Shown piece by piece: positions 1 to 8,952 of a stretch of 64,000 nt of DNA (positions within the stretch are counted from its first letter, which is position 1; each line of letters begins with the position of its first letter). Under the pieces are notes generated by a model, which saw nothing but the letters and a program-made list of their open reading frames with translations, had not been told where the DNA came from and made no database searches. The stretch lies in the NCBI RefSeq assembly GCF_048269205.1, contig NZ_JBLXJC010000001.1:1488001-1552000 (forward strand). Direction: 5' to 3'. The position numbers and the translations under genes are program-made. Origin of the DNA: Emcibacter sp048269205 (GTDB lineage Bacteria > Pseudomonadota > Alphaproteobacteria > Sphingomonadales > Emcibacteraceae).

Positions 1-1158
1 CTGGATCTTGAGAACATCTTCTGCTGCCTTGAATAGATTCAAAGGATTAATGGGTTTACCGTTAAACCAGATTTCGTAATGCAAATGGGGACTGGTACTA
101 CGTCCTGTGCTTCCCATCAGCCCGATCTCCTGGCTAACACTGACCTGTTGGCCACGTTTCACTTTTATCTTCGAAAGATGGCCATATCGTGACTTAAACC
201 CGTTTCCATGGTCGATTTCAATAAAATTACCGTACGCACCATTGCGCCCAGCCTTCGTCACGATGCCGTTGCCGGAGGCATAAATAGGTGTTTTCCACCA
301 GCCAGCCATATCGAGACCATGATGTGTAGCCCATGTCTTCTTAAATGGATCCCGGCGGGGGCCAAATCCGCTGGAAAGATAATATTTTTTCGCAGGTACC
401 GCGACCGGCATGCTCTGCATAGCTGTTTCCAGGCCGACCAGACGGTTATAATGCGCCTGCAGACGGACAAAGGATTCAGACTGGTCACCTGCTTCGTCAA
501 CCGCTTCTCCCAAAACCACAAGAGGACCACCCTGACCGACGAGATCTGAAGAAGCGCGCTTTTGTGCAATCTGGATAAGCTTCTCAGTCTTGATACCTGA
601 TTTTTCCAGCGTACTGTCAATATAGGCGAGTTTGCCGGAAATTCCGCGGATCATGCCCTCGGCCAGCTGACGCTGACGGTTCTCGATCCGTTTAAGTTCA
701 AAATTATAATATTCCAGCTCTCTCTTGCGGTCATTATATTGCTTCTGACGCTCCTGGGTGCTGAACACATGGGAGATCAGGTCCACATTGTCTCCGACGG
801 CCGTATCCGTCCCGCCGGCCGGAGCGGAGTTTTCCTGTTCCGCCTGATCAGCCTGTTGCGAAAGAGACTGGTCCGTGTCAATCAACTGCTGGAGGTATAT
901 CTGACGTTGCTCCAGAGCACGGGCTGTTTCTTCAAGCGTTTCTTTCATTGTCTGAAACTGCTCGTGGGCAAGCTGGTACTCTCTGTTGGCTTCCTGAACC
1001 TTTTCTTCCTTTGCCGCCAAAATCTGTTGTTCGAAGGCAAAGAAAACAGAGGTAATGATCACCCAAAGCAGCAGGACCAGCAAAAGACCAACAAAGGCCA
1101 GCTGGGTCCGTTCTGACACGGTTACAAAGCGAACTACGCCGTTGGTCCTGAAATACAT
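1..1158 (-). CDS. M23 family metallopeptidase, membrane-anchored (partial, C-terminus beyond window)
   Basis: 386 codons are visible and the frame is still open at base 1, so the C-terminus is missing. After a basic start (MYFRTNGVVRFVTVSERTQ) there is one membrane segment (about residues 24-46), then long heptad-rich helices (about 48-210), then a LytM/M23 endopeptidase domain with the motifs SGFGPRRDPF, THHGLDMAG, YGHLS and SPHLHYEIW, which supply the zinc ligands. M23 enzymes cut peptidoglycan cross-links in the periplasm. The N-terminal part resembles the DUF5930 region attached to many alphaproteobacterial M23 proteins. The gene follows glnE-bcp-DUF455 on the same strand after a 190-base gap. 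The only in-frame ATG is at 1158, yet the family-typical FPERQ sequence lies upstream of it in the same frame, so the true start may be a non-standard codon further up. Confidence 0.88.
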   Translation of the reverse strand, partial: MYFRTNGVVRFVTVSERTQLAFVGLLLVLLLWVIITSVFFAFEQQILAAKEEKVQEANREYQLAHEQFQTMKETLEETARALEQRQIYLQQLIDTDQSLSQQADQAEQENSAPAGGTDTAVGDNVDLISHVFSTQERQKQYNDRKRELEYYNFELKRIENRQRQLAEGMIRGISGKLAYIDSTLEKSGIKTEKLIQIAQKRASSDLVGQGGPLVVLGEAVDEAGDQSESFVRLQAHYNRLVGLETAMQSMPVAVPAKKYYLSSGFGPRRDPFKKTWATHHGLDMAGWWKTPIYASGNGIVTKAGRNGAYGNFIEIDHGNGFKSRYGHLSKIKVKRGQQVSVSQEIGLMGSTGRSTSPHLHYEIWFNGKPINPLNLFKAAEDVLKIQ

Positions 1159-1348
1159 TTGTCGTTCAGGAAAATACGTGGCGCTGAGCTCTCTAAGCTT
1201 TGCACTGAGCTCTTTTAACTTTTTGGCAAGATTTCGGATCGCTCTTACCCCCTGCTTACGTCAAAATACCACTTTTAAATCAAAGCTTTTCCTTTATAAC
1301 CGGCATTTGATACCAAAAGGTAAATGAATGCAACGCTTTTTAACAAAA

Positions 1349-2152
1349 TTATATGGCCGAAAGAGGTAAGTAGTAGGATTCCAGCAGTCCTGCGGCCTTT
1401 CGGGCTTTTTTATTAAAAGGTGGTTTTAATTTACCGCTAAAATATTTTTTCACCAGTTCCTGGTATTTTTCCTGCCCATTCCAGCCTTTTTGCTCACAAA
1501 GCCAGGAGAACCACTTCTGTCCCTTGGCAACATGGCTGATTTCTTCGTCATAAATGACTTTCAGGGCCGATGCACTCTTGCTATCGCCGAAATTCTCCAT
1601 GCGTTTTACCATCCCGGGCGTAACGTCCAGACCCCGCGCCTCAAGTACCAATGGCACTATTGCAAGCCTGGCGGCCAGGTCATTCCGGGTATCATGTGCC
1701 GCCTGCCACAGACCGTCATGGGCCGGCAACTCGCCGTAGAAGGTACCGAGGTCCTCGAGACGCTGCTCGATGAGCATAAAATGCCGAGCTTCGTCGTCTC
1801 CAACTTCCACCCAGTCATTAATGAAGTCCTCGGGCATGTCGTGACCGAAACGGGCAACAATATCCCAGGCCAGGTCAATGGCGTTCAGTTCGATGTGGGC
1901 AATAGCGTGCATCAGGGCGATGCGGTTTTCCAGGCTGCCGCCTCTACCGCGTTTCGGCATGTCTTTCGGGAACAAAAGTTCGGGCTTTTCCGGCCGGGCA
2001 GGCCGGTCTTCTGGAAAGGCACGTTCCCTGCCGGTAAAATGACCGGCCTTCCATAGTTTTGCCGTTTCACGGGCAATGGCGGCCTTTTCTCTCGCGTCAG
2101 ATGTGGAGAGTACGTGCAAAGCGGCCTGACAGATGGAAAGTTGTTCACCCAT
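1349..2152 (-). CDS. DUF455 family ferritin-like protein
   Basis: A 267-residue protein of the DUF455 family, which has a ferritin-like four-helix fold and is sometimes misnamed rhamnosyltransferase. Candidate carboxylate and histidine metal ligands are visible in HAIAHIELNAIDLAWD, VGDDEARHFMLIEQRL and IYDEEISHVAKGQKWF, the usual ferritin-like E...ExxH pattern. No reaction is established for the family. I chose the ATG at 2152 (MGEQLSICQ), 7 bases after the bcp stop; the frame stays open to 2251, but that would run deep into bcp and gives an unconvincing arginine-rich sequence. It is probably cotranscribed with glnE and bcp. Confidence 0.85.
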   Translation of the reverse strand: MGEQLSICQAALHVLSTSDAREKAAIARETAKLWKAGHFTGRERAFPEDRPARPEKPELLFPKDMPKRGRGGSLENRIALMHAIAHIELNAIDLAWDIVARFGHDMPEDFINDWVEVGDDEARHFMLIEQRLEDLGTFYGELPAHDGLWQAAHDTRNDLAARLAIVPLVLEARGLDVTPGMVKRMENFGDSKSASALKVIYDEEISHVAKGQKWFSWLCEQKGWNGQEKYQELVKKYFSGKLKPPFNKKARKAAGLLESYYLPLSAI

Positions 2153-2159
2153 GGAGGGA

Positions 2160-2621
2160 TCAGAGGGCCTGTGCAGCGGCCAGGACCTCTTCCGCGTGGC
2201 CCTTGACCTTGACCTTGCGCCAGATCTGGCGAATGACGCCTTCACCGTCAATCAGGAAGGTGGCACGTTCTATGCCCATATATTCCCGGCCATAGAGCTT
2301 TTTCAGGACCCAGACGGTGTAGTCCTCGCACAGGGTGCCGCTTTCATCCGATAGCAGCTTTACCTTGAGATCCTGCTTGGTAATAAAATTCTGATGGCGT
2401 TTGACGCTGTCCCTGGAGGCGCCGAGCACCACGGTATCGCAGGCGGCAAAATCGTTGATAAGGCGGCTGAAATCCTTGGCTTCGTTGGTGCAGCCCGGTG
2501 TGCTGTCCTTGGGATAGAAATACAGGACGACGTTTTTTTCCTTGTAGTCAGAAAGGGAAACCTCTTCCCCGTTTTCGTCGGGAAGTTTGAATTCCGGTGC
2601 CTTCTGTCCTGTTTCCAGCAT
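2160..2621 (-). CDS. bcp: Thioredoxin-dependent peroxiredoxin (Bcp/PrxQ family)
   Basis: A 153-residue thioredoxin-fold peroxidase that reduces hydrogen peroxide and organic hydroperoxides in the cytoplasm. The peroxidatic cysteine is C44 in STPGCTNEA, after the family sequence VVLYFYPKDS. The usual PrxQ resolving cysteine, five residues further on, is replaced (K49); the other cysteines are C61 and C98, so the enzyme either uses another resolving residue or works as a 1-Cys peroxiredoxin. It starts 12 bases downstream of the glnE stop and ends 7 bases before the DUF455 gene, so the three look like an operon. Length and start match the family. Confidence 0.93.
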   Translation of the reverse strand: MLETGQKAPEFKLPDENGEEVSLSDYKEKNVVLYFYPKDSTPGCTNEAKDFSRLINDFAACDTVVLGASRDSVKRHQNFITKQDLKVKLLSDESGTLCEDYTVWVLKKLYGREYMGIERATFLIDGEGVIRQIWRKVKVKGHAEEVLAAAQAL

Positions 2622-2633
2622 CTTTTATCCTTT

Positions 2634-5600
2634 TTAATTTTGATCCACGGGGTTTCCAAGCGGTGTTACCGGTGCAGGAGGTAACATGTTTGCCGCAGGT
2701 GTTTCAATAATTTCCTGATAGATTTCATATACGGAATGCTGAGCCGCGGCGATTTTTTCTTCCAGTTCCCCGAGCGTCCCGGTTTCTGTTCTCTGGAGAA
2801 GTATTTTTACCAGCGCCGCAGGTTTGTTTTCGCTTTTTGATGCGCTCCCCATGCATAGCCTGAGCAAAAGCTGTATGGTCTGCATCATTTCAGTGGCCCG
2901 GGACAATATTTCCGCCTTTTCATCGTCAATGATGCCTGCGCCAGAGGCCTTTTTCAGGAAATTGAGAATATTTGTATCCAGAATTTCCGGCTTTTCCGTT
3001 GCCCGGGACAGAAGGAGATACTGGCAGATAAATTCAATATCTACCAGCCCGCCCTGTGTGTGTTTGACTGCCCAGACGTTGTCGGTATCAAATTCCTTTC
3101 GCATTCGGCTGCGCATTTTGGCCACTTCAAACAGGAGATTGTCCTGATCCCTGTTCCGGTGGGTCAGGATATTATGGATTGCGGCATTGACCTTATCCCC
3201 AAGTTCTCTATCACAGGCAATCACGCGAGCCCGGGTCAGGGCCATATGTTCCCAGGTCCACGCCTTGCCCTCCTGATATTCACAGAAAGTCTCAAGATTG
3301 ACGGCAATCGGTCCCGCATTTCCCGAAGGACGCAGGCGCATGTCCACATCAAAAAGCTTCCCTTCTCCTGTCAGTGCGGTCAGCGCATTGATGATATTCT
3401 GGCTGAGACGGGCATAATAATGGTTGACGCTCAGAGACTTTTTTCCGTCCGAAAAACCGCCCGGCCCTTTACAGTTATAAATAAATACAAGATCGAGATC
3501 TGACGTGGTTGTCAGTTCATACCCCCCGAGTTTGCCCATGGCGACAACACAGAAGGAACCGCCGTCGATACAACCGTGTTTTCGGGAAAATTCCTTTGTT
3601 ACTTCCTGCAGCATGCGCTCGACCACAACCTCGGCAATTCGGGTAAGAAGCAGTCCAGACATCTTCACATCAATGACATTGCGCAGGATTTGCACCCCGA
3701 CCTGGAATTTCTGCTCGTTGGTCCATTTCCGGGTAATATCGAGCACATCCTGGTAGTCCCGGGCGGTCGCCAGCAAGATGGAGAGGCTTTCTTCCAGCTC
3801 TTCACGTTCCGGAAAAGCTTCAAAAAACTCTGGCGTAAGGACAGCATCCAGAAGCAATGGACGCCGGGCCAGCTGTTCGGACAGGGAAGGGGCGCTGACC
3901 ATAATTTCGGTCAGCAGTTCCAGAAGCCAGGGATGCGCATTGATAAAGGCAAAAAGTTGTACCCCGGAGGGCAGTTTTGAAAGAAAGTCGTCAAATCTTC
4001 TCAGGACAGCGTCGGGACTGTCACTTTGGGAGAACGCTTCCAGGATATGCGGCACCAGCCCTTTCAGTATTTTTCTGGCCCGCTCGGTCCGGCAGGCGCG
4101 ATAGCGGCCAAGCAACCAGTTCTGAATGATATCATAGGCGCCGCCGGGATTTTCAAAACCGTTCTCAGCGAGTATTTCCAGGGTTTCGGGAGAACGGTTG
4201 TCTCCGGAAGGAAACTGTAGTTCCTGATCTCCGGCAGCTTCAGGGGTCTGTCTGCTGTCCTTGAGGAGTTCGTCAAAAAGAGCATGTACTTTTTCCAGGT
4301 GGGAAATGGTTTCCTTTTCAAAATCCCCGACCGTTTCAAAGCCCATAAAACGAGCTATCCTGAAAATATCCTCGGCCCGTTCCGGAATGGAATGGGTCTG
4401 GTCGTCATTAATCATCTGCAGACGATGCTCCAGGGTTCGGAAATAAACATAGGCCGCCTGCAGAACGTTGTTGTCTTCCTGATCCAGATGATCTTCTTCC
4501 ACCAGCACATTAAGCGCCGCGCAGGTGGGGGCGATTCTGAGTGCCGGTTCGCGACCGCCGGAAATCAGCTGATGAATCTGGGCATAGAATTCGATTTCCC
4601 TGATGCCGCCGGGGCCAAGCTTGATATCCTGCCCTGCAAGGGCAATATCGCCGTGTTTGTGATGTTTGTGGATCAATTTCTTGATGGCGTAGATATCTTC
4701 CAGCGCGGCATAGTCCAGATGTTTGCGCCAGACAAAACCGCGAATGCGCCCAAGAAAATCCTGCCCGGCCTGTATATCGCCGGCCAGCGGACGAGCCTTG
4801 ATCATGGCAGCCCGTTCCCAGTTCAGTCCCATGCTCTGGTAGTAGGTTTCTGCGGCTTCCATGGATATGGCCACCGGCATGGCGCCGGGGTCCGGCCTCA
4901 GTCTCAGGTCGGTGCGGAATATATATCCGTCTGCCGTTCTCTCCTGCATGAAGTTGACCAGATTGCGGGTGATCTTGATAAACAGGTCCTTGGCCGACTT
5001 ACGCCCCGTATATCTGACTATATCCTGATCATAGAGGACAATAAGATCGATATCGCTGGAATAATTCAGCTCCCGTCCGCCCAGTTTGCCCATGCCGAGG
5101 ATCGTATATCCGCTGTTGGCGGACGGTGTCGAGCTGTCGTCACCTCCTGCCTGAAGGTCTCCCGCGGCAACGGCCTTTGCCAGCAGGTGTTCCACAGCAA
5201 CTTTCAGGGTGGATTCAGCAAACCAGCTCAGGGTTTCGGTCACCTTGAACAGCGGCCACTGTCCGGACAGGTCTGCCCAGGCGGCAAGCAGCGCGACACG
5301 GGCCTTAAACTGCCTGAACATCTTTTTCAGTGTGTCCGTGTCCATATCATCAGGCGTCAGGTCTTTCAGCTCTTTTTCAAGATCGGTAAGGCAGTCTCCG
5401 GGAGAAGATTCCAGCACCCGGAGCAGAAAGTCCGGGTTTCTCGTGGCAAGGGTTGATAAATAGGGGCTGTTGGCCAGTATGGCTTTCAACAGCTCTTTAT
5501 GGCGGGCTTCCGCAAGTAGTTTTTCCCCATTAGTCAATCCCCGATCAAGGCAAAGCCTGATAAAATCGGAAAGCTTTTTTTCGGCCGCAGTATCGTCGAC

Positions 5601-5636
5601 AGGAAGCGGAAAATGATCAGAAAATGCGTGTGTCAC
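2634..5636 (-). CDS. glnE: Bifunctional glutamine synthetase adenylyltransferase/adenylyl-removing enzyme
   Basis: A 1000-residue GlnE. It adenylylates glutamine synthetase when nitrogen is plentiful and removes the AMP when it is scarce, under control of PII. Two nucleotidyltransferase domains are visible: the N-terminal deadenylylase with GMGKLGGREL and D195/D197 (SDIDLIV), and the C-terminal adenylylase with AMGKLGGYEL and D713/D715 (SDLDLVF). Each is followed by a helical GlnD-PII uridylyltransferase-like region (for example IRGDGLRLRP-type DLRLRPDPGAMP and MRLRPSGNAGP). Full length, with an ordinary ATG start. It heads the operon with bcp and DUF455 and is divergent from the AsmA-like gene. 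It fits functionally with ntrBC and ntrYX at 52-58 kb. Confidence 0.97.
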   Translation of the reverse strand: MTHAFSDHFPLPVDDTAAEKKLSDFIRLCLDRGLTNGEKLLAEARHKELLKAILANSPYLSTLATRNPDFLLRVLESSPGDCLTDLEKELKDLTPDDMDTDTLKKMFRQFKARVALLAAWADLSGQWPLFKVTETLSWFAESTLKVAVEHLLAKAVAAGDLQAGGDDSSTPSANSGYTILGMGKLGGRELNYSSDIDLIVLYDQDIVRYTGRKSAKDLFIKITRNLVNFMQERTADGYIFRTDLRLRPDPGAMPVAISMEAAETYYQSMGLNWERAAMIKARPLAGDIQAGQDFLGRIRGFVWRKHLDYAALEDIYAIKKLIHKHHKHGDIALAGQDIKLGPGGIREIEFYAQIHQLISGGREPALRIAPTCAALNVLVEEDHLDQEDNNVLQAAYVYFRTLEHRLQMINDDQTHSIPERAEDIFRIARFMGFETVGDFEKETISHLEKVHALFDELLKDSRQTPEAAGDQELQFPSGDNRSPETLEILAENGFENPGGAYDIIQNWLLGRYRACRTERARKILKGLVPHILEAFSQSDSPDAVLRRFDDFLSKLPSGVQLFAFINAHPWLLELLTEIMVSAPSLSEQLARRPLLLDAVLTPEFFEAFPEREELEESLSILLATARDYQDVLDITRKWTNEQKFQVGVQILRNVIDVKMSGLLLTRIAEVVVERMLQEVTKEFSRKHGCIDGGSFCVVAMGKLGGYELTTTSDLDLVFIYNCKGPGGFSDGKKSLSVNHYYARLSQNIINALTALTGEGKLFDVDMRLRPSGNAGPIAVNLETFCEYQEGKAWTWEHMALTRARVIACDRELGDKVNAAIHNILTHRNRDQDNLLFEVAKMRSRMRKEFDTDNVWAVKHTQGGLVDIEFICQYLLLSRATEKPEILDTNILNFLKKASGAGIIDDEKAEILSRATEMMQTIQLLLRLCMGSASKSENKPAALVKILLQRTETGTLGELEEKIAAAQHSVYEIYQEIIETPAANMLPPAPVTPLGNPVDQN

Positions 5637-5730
5637 AAATACTTGCCTTATTTTGAATGATTTTATTCTTTAAAGTAGCGCCCGATAGATATTAGCTGTA
5701 AAAAAAACAGCAAAAAAGAGAAAACTGGAT

Positions 5731-8700
5731 TTGAGACGACCTACGGGAACATTAAAGATTTTATCCGCCCTGCTTGCGTTGCTGGCTTTATCGATGCTGG
5801 TCTTCATATGGCGTCTGAGCATGGGGCCGGTTGCTCTGAACTGGGCAGCACCATATCTTAAATCAGGTTTCGCCCGCAGTTTCACCGATACTGTAATTGA
5901 TTTTGACACTGTGGTGCTGACCTGGCGATCTGCTTCGGAAACAAAGCAGAAAAGCAGCGGCATCGAAATCCGGTTTGACAATATCTCACTGACTGACAGT
6001 GCCAATGAACTGACCATAGTAATTCCGGAGGCGGATGTGGAGTTCAGTGCATTGGGGTTTTTGCGTGGCCTTCTCGCCCCGGTAAAGGCCGACTTCTCGG
6101 ACCTCCAGATCGAAGTAATGCTGCCACGGGAAATCTGGGAAGGGGAAAGTACGGAACCTTTTCAGGTGAGACTACAGCGTTTGCTGGATGATTTCCAGAT
6201 GAGTCAGAAAATAATTCCCCGAATAACCCGTCAGATTCTGTCCAAACCGGCACCTATGAATGCGGCGGGCTATTTGAAAGAGTTGACCTTCCTGGACACC
6301 TCCTTCGTTATTGTCGACGAGAAGTCGGGCAGTCGCTGGACCATTCCCGAAGCTGTACTGAACATGAAACGCACAGAGGAAGGGTTGCTTGCGCTTTTAG
6401 AGGGAGAAATACAGCTTTCCGAGAGCGTCAAGGCGCCGGTTCATCTTTCCCTGGCCCATAACAACAAGCGCAAGGATGCTGTTTTGCAGTTGCGGTTTTC
6501 AAACCTTTCTCCCGGCATGCTGGCGGCCGACATCCGGGAATTGGAGGAAATCACCTCTCTCAATGTACCTCTGAACGGCATTATTGATATCGCGATTGAC
6601 AAGACGCTCGATCTCGACAGTGTAATTTTTGAACTGGAGGCCGGGAAGGGAAGCCTTAATCCGGCACAGCTCTATCCCGCTCCGGTTGCCCTGGACAATA
6701 TGTTTCTCAGCGGTCACTACAGCGGGGAAAAACAGATCATCTTTCTGGATCAGTTTGAGCTGCAGTTGCACAAGTCAATTATTCGGGGCGACGGGCTGGT
6801 GTACGGCAGCATGGATCAGCCGGGCATGACCATAAATGCCTCCATTGACAGTCTTATGTTTTCCGATCTCGTCACATACTGGCCTCCGGAACGGGCGCGT
6901 GGGGCCCGAAAATGGATAGCGAAAAATATCAGGGCGGGATCGGTTCATAACGGAACAATGGATGTGAAAATAGAACCGGAGATGTGGCTTGCCGACAGCC
7001 TCCCTCCCACAGCGTTCGAGTTTCGTTTTGATATACGCGATGTGGTGGCCGACTATCTTCGTCCCATGCCGCTTTTGAAAAACGTCAATGGGACCGCTTA
7101 CCTGAATCTGAAGGATTTTACTCTTACAGCTGAGAAAGGAGATATTGAGGGCGTCACAGTCAGAAATGGCAGGTTGGTGTTTAGTGATATCGACAAAAAA
7201 GGAAAAGCGCTGGCAAGCTTTGCACTTCCTTTGGAAGGCACGGTTGAGGATATTTTGGCCGTAATTGACCACAAGCCGCTGGGTTATCCCTCAAAATACG
7301 GCATCGAACCGGGTAGTGTAACCGGGCACGGGAATGCCCTTCTTTCCCTGAGCTTTCCGCTGATAAAGAACCTGACCCTCAAGCAGGTTGAATTTAACGT
7401 GGACGCGGTTGTCGACGATCTGAAAATCCCCCACCTTTCGGACAATCTTGCCATTACGGATGGGGATATCAGGCTGCTTGTCAATGGCGACGCACTGAAA
7501 GCGGAGGGGCAGGTGCATATGAACGGCGTCGGGTTTGCGGCGGAATGGCACGAGAAGTTCAAGGCTTCGGAAGGTGAGTTTCCGACAAATTACCATATCA
7601 GGGGCAAGCTTGCCGGAGCTGACTGGGATGCTTTCAATCTTCCCTTCCGGCCTTACGTGGAAGGGCCCGCAGAGGTCGACCTGACGATCGAAGGCCGGGG
7701 CGCAAAACTGGTCTCTGGCAGAGGCACGGTAGATCTTGGCGAAAGCCGCATCACCTTTGATCCCATCGGCTGGGTGAAGGAAAAGGATGTTCCCGCCCGG
7801 GCGGACTTCGCCCTGAATTTCAGGGATGGCAATATTATTGAGGTCAATGACATCGATATCGCCAGCAAGGATTTTCGGGCGTCTTCCAATGTTCTGATTG
7901 TAGAGGATCGTACAGCACGCCTTACCCTTCAGTATCTTGAAATGCCGGAGATGGACTTTAGCCTGGATATGGTCTGGAATGCGGAAAAACAGAATTACGA
8001 TACGACCCTCAGGGCACGTGAATTCGACGCCAGACCCTTGCTTGCTATCCTTAAAAATGCCGGTGATGAGGATGAAGAAAACGGTATGCCGGATTTTGAT
8101 GTTGTCGCCAGTTTTGACAAGGTGACGGCGGAAAACGGCGTCATTATCTATGATGCCACCTTTGATGGCGCCTATGCTCAAAGTGATTTCCGGCAAATCG
8201 ATTTCAGGGCCTTTTTCGAAGACGGAAAAGAGTTTTCTGTCACCCTGGGATCAAACGAAAAGGACAGGGTCCTGACCGTAAAGAGCAACAACGCAGGCGA
8301 AACCCTGCGCGGGGCCGGGGTTTTCAATGTTGGCGTTGAAGGCAGTATGGAAATTGTCGCGGACTATGGCAGAAAAGACTCTCTTCTGTCCATTGAGGGC
8401 AGGATGACGGCGGAAGATTTTCTTATCAGTGACTCGCCAGGTGTTTCAAAGCTTCTGGAGGATGAAGATTTCGCCAAGGCCCGGGAAGAGCTGAAAAAGG
8501 GTGGCCTGAAGTTCGAAAGTTTCCAGATGGATTTTCATCAGTATAACGGCATTCTTGATATCAAGAAGGGAACGGCAAAAGGAAGTTCCATAGGTGTCAA
8601 CATGTCCGGCACGGTGGACCAGTCCTATAACGAAGTGGACATAGAGGGCACAATTGTGCCGGCCTACGGACTGAATTCCCTGTTCAGCAATATTCCCATC

Positions 8701-8952
8701 GTGGGGACAATACTGACGGGCGGCAAGGATCAGGGTATATTTGCCGCCACTTTCGAAATGACAGGAACGATGCAGGAAACCGAGATCAGCGTGAACCCAC
8801 TGGCAGCACTCGCCCCGGGGATCCTGCGTAATATTTTCAGTGCCCTTGGGGGGTCCAGCAAGAAATCACTTCGTGAGGAAGCTGAGGAGCTACAGGAAAT
8901 ATCGCCGGACACACCGCCGGAAGCCCATCAGAAGAAGAACGACGAGAACTAG
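5731..8952 (+). CDS. AsmA-like/DUF3971 (YhdP-type) envelope protein
   Basis: A 1073-residue protein with one N-terminal membrane anchor (about residues 9-27, ILSALLALLALSMLVFIW) and a very long periplasmic part rich in beta strands, ending in an AsmA-like C-terminal region (VEGSMEIVADYGRKDSLLSIEGRM...GTIVPAYGLNSLFSNIPIVG). This matches the DUF3971/YhdP branch of the AsmA superfamily, thought to form a groove carrying phospholipid between inner and outer membranes. The start is a TTG at 5731; it is preferred because it gives the complete anchor, and the next in-frame ATG would cut into it. The 3' end overlaps the convergent tyrS by 4 bases. Lipid transport is inferred from the family. Confidence 0.85.
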   Translation: MRRPTGTLKILSALLALLALSMLVFIWRLSMGPVALNWAAPYLKSGFARSFTDTVIDFDTVVLTWRSASETKQKSSGIEIRFDNISLTDSANELTIVIPEADVEFSALGFLRGLLAPVKADFSDLQIEVMLPREIWEGESTEPFQVRLQRLLDDFQMSQKIIPRITRQILSKPAPMNAAGYLKELTFLDTSFVIVDEKSGSRWTIPEAVLNMKRTEEGLLALLEGEIQLSESVKAPVHLSLAHNNKRKDAVLQLRFSNLSPGMLAADIRELEEITSLNVPLNGIIDIAIDKTLDLDSVIFELEAGKGSLNPAQLYPAPVALDNMFLSGHYSGEKQIIFLDQFELQLHKSIIRGDGLVYGSMDQPGMTINASIDSLMFSDLVTYWPPERARGARKWIAKNIRAGSVHNGTMDVKIEPEMWLADSLPPTAFEFRFDIRDVVADYLRPMPLLKNVNGTAYLNLKDFTLTAEKGDIEGVTVRNGRLVFSDIDKKGKALASFALPLEGTVEDILAVIDHKPLGYPSKYGIEPGSVTGHGNALLSLSFPLIKNLTLKQVEFNVDAVVDDLKIPHLSDNLAITDGDIRLLVNGDALKAEGQVHMNGVGFAAEWHEKFKASEGEFPTNYHIRGKLAGADWDAFNLPFRPYVEGPAEVDLTIEGRGAKLVSGRGTVDLGESRITFDPIGWVKEKDVPARADFALNFRDGNIIEVNDIDIASKDFRASSNVLIVEDRTARLTLQYLEMPEMDFSLDMVWNAEKQNYDTTLRAREFDARPLLAILKNAGDEDEENGMPDFDVVASFDKVTAENGVIIYDATFDGAYAQSDFRQIDFRAFFEDGKEFSVTLGSNEKDRVLTVKSNNAGETLRGAGVFNVGVEGSMEIVADYGRKDSLLSIEGRMTAEDFLISDSPGVSKLLEDEDFAKAREELKKGGLKFESFQMDFHQYNGILDIKKGTAKGSSIGVNMSGTVDQSYNEVDIEGTIVPAYGLNSLFSNIPIVGTILTGGKDQGIFAATFEMTGTMQETEISVNPLAALAPGILRNIFSALGGSSKKSLREEAEELQEISPDTPPEAHQKKNDEN

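Noticed and set aside
2153..2251. Longer start for the DUF455 protein
   Set aside because: The extra 33 residues overlap bcp and are arginine/serine-rich without family similarity.
4284..5456. 390-residue plus-strand frame opposite glnE
   Set aside because: It lies wholly antisense to the well-supported glnE, and its sequence has no recognisable domain.
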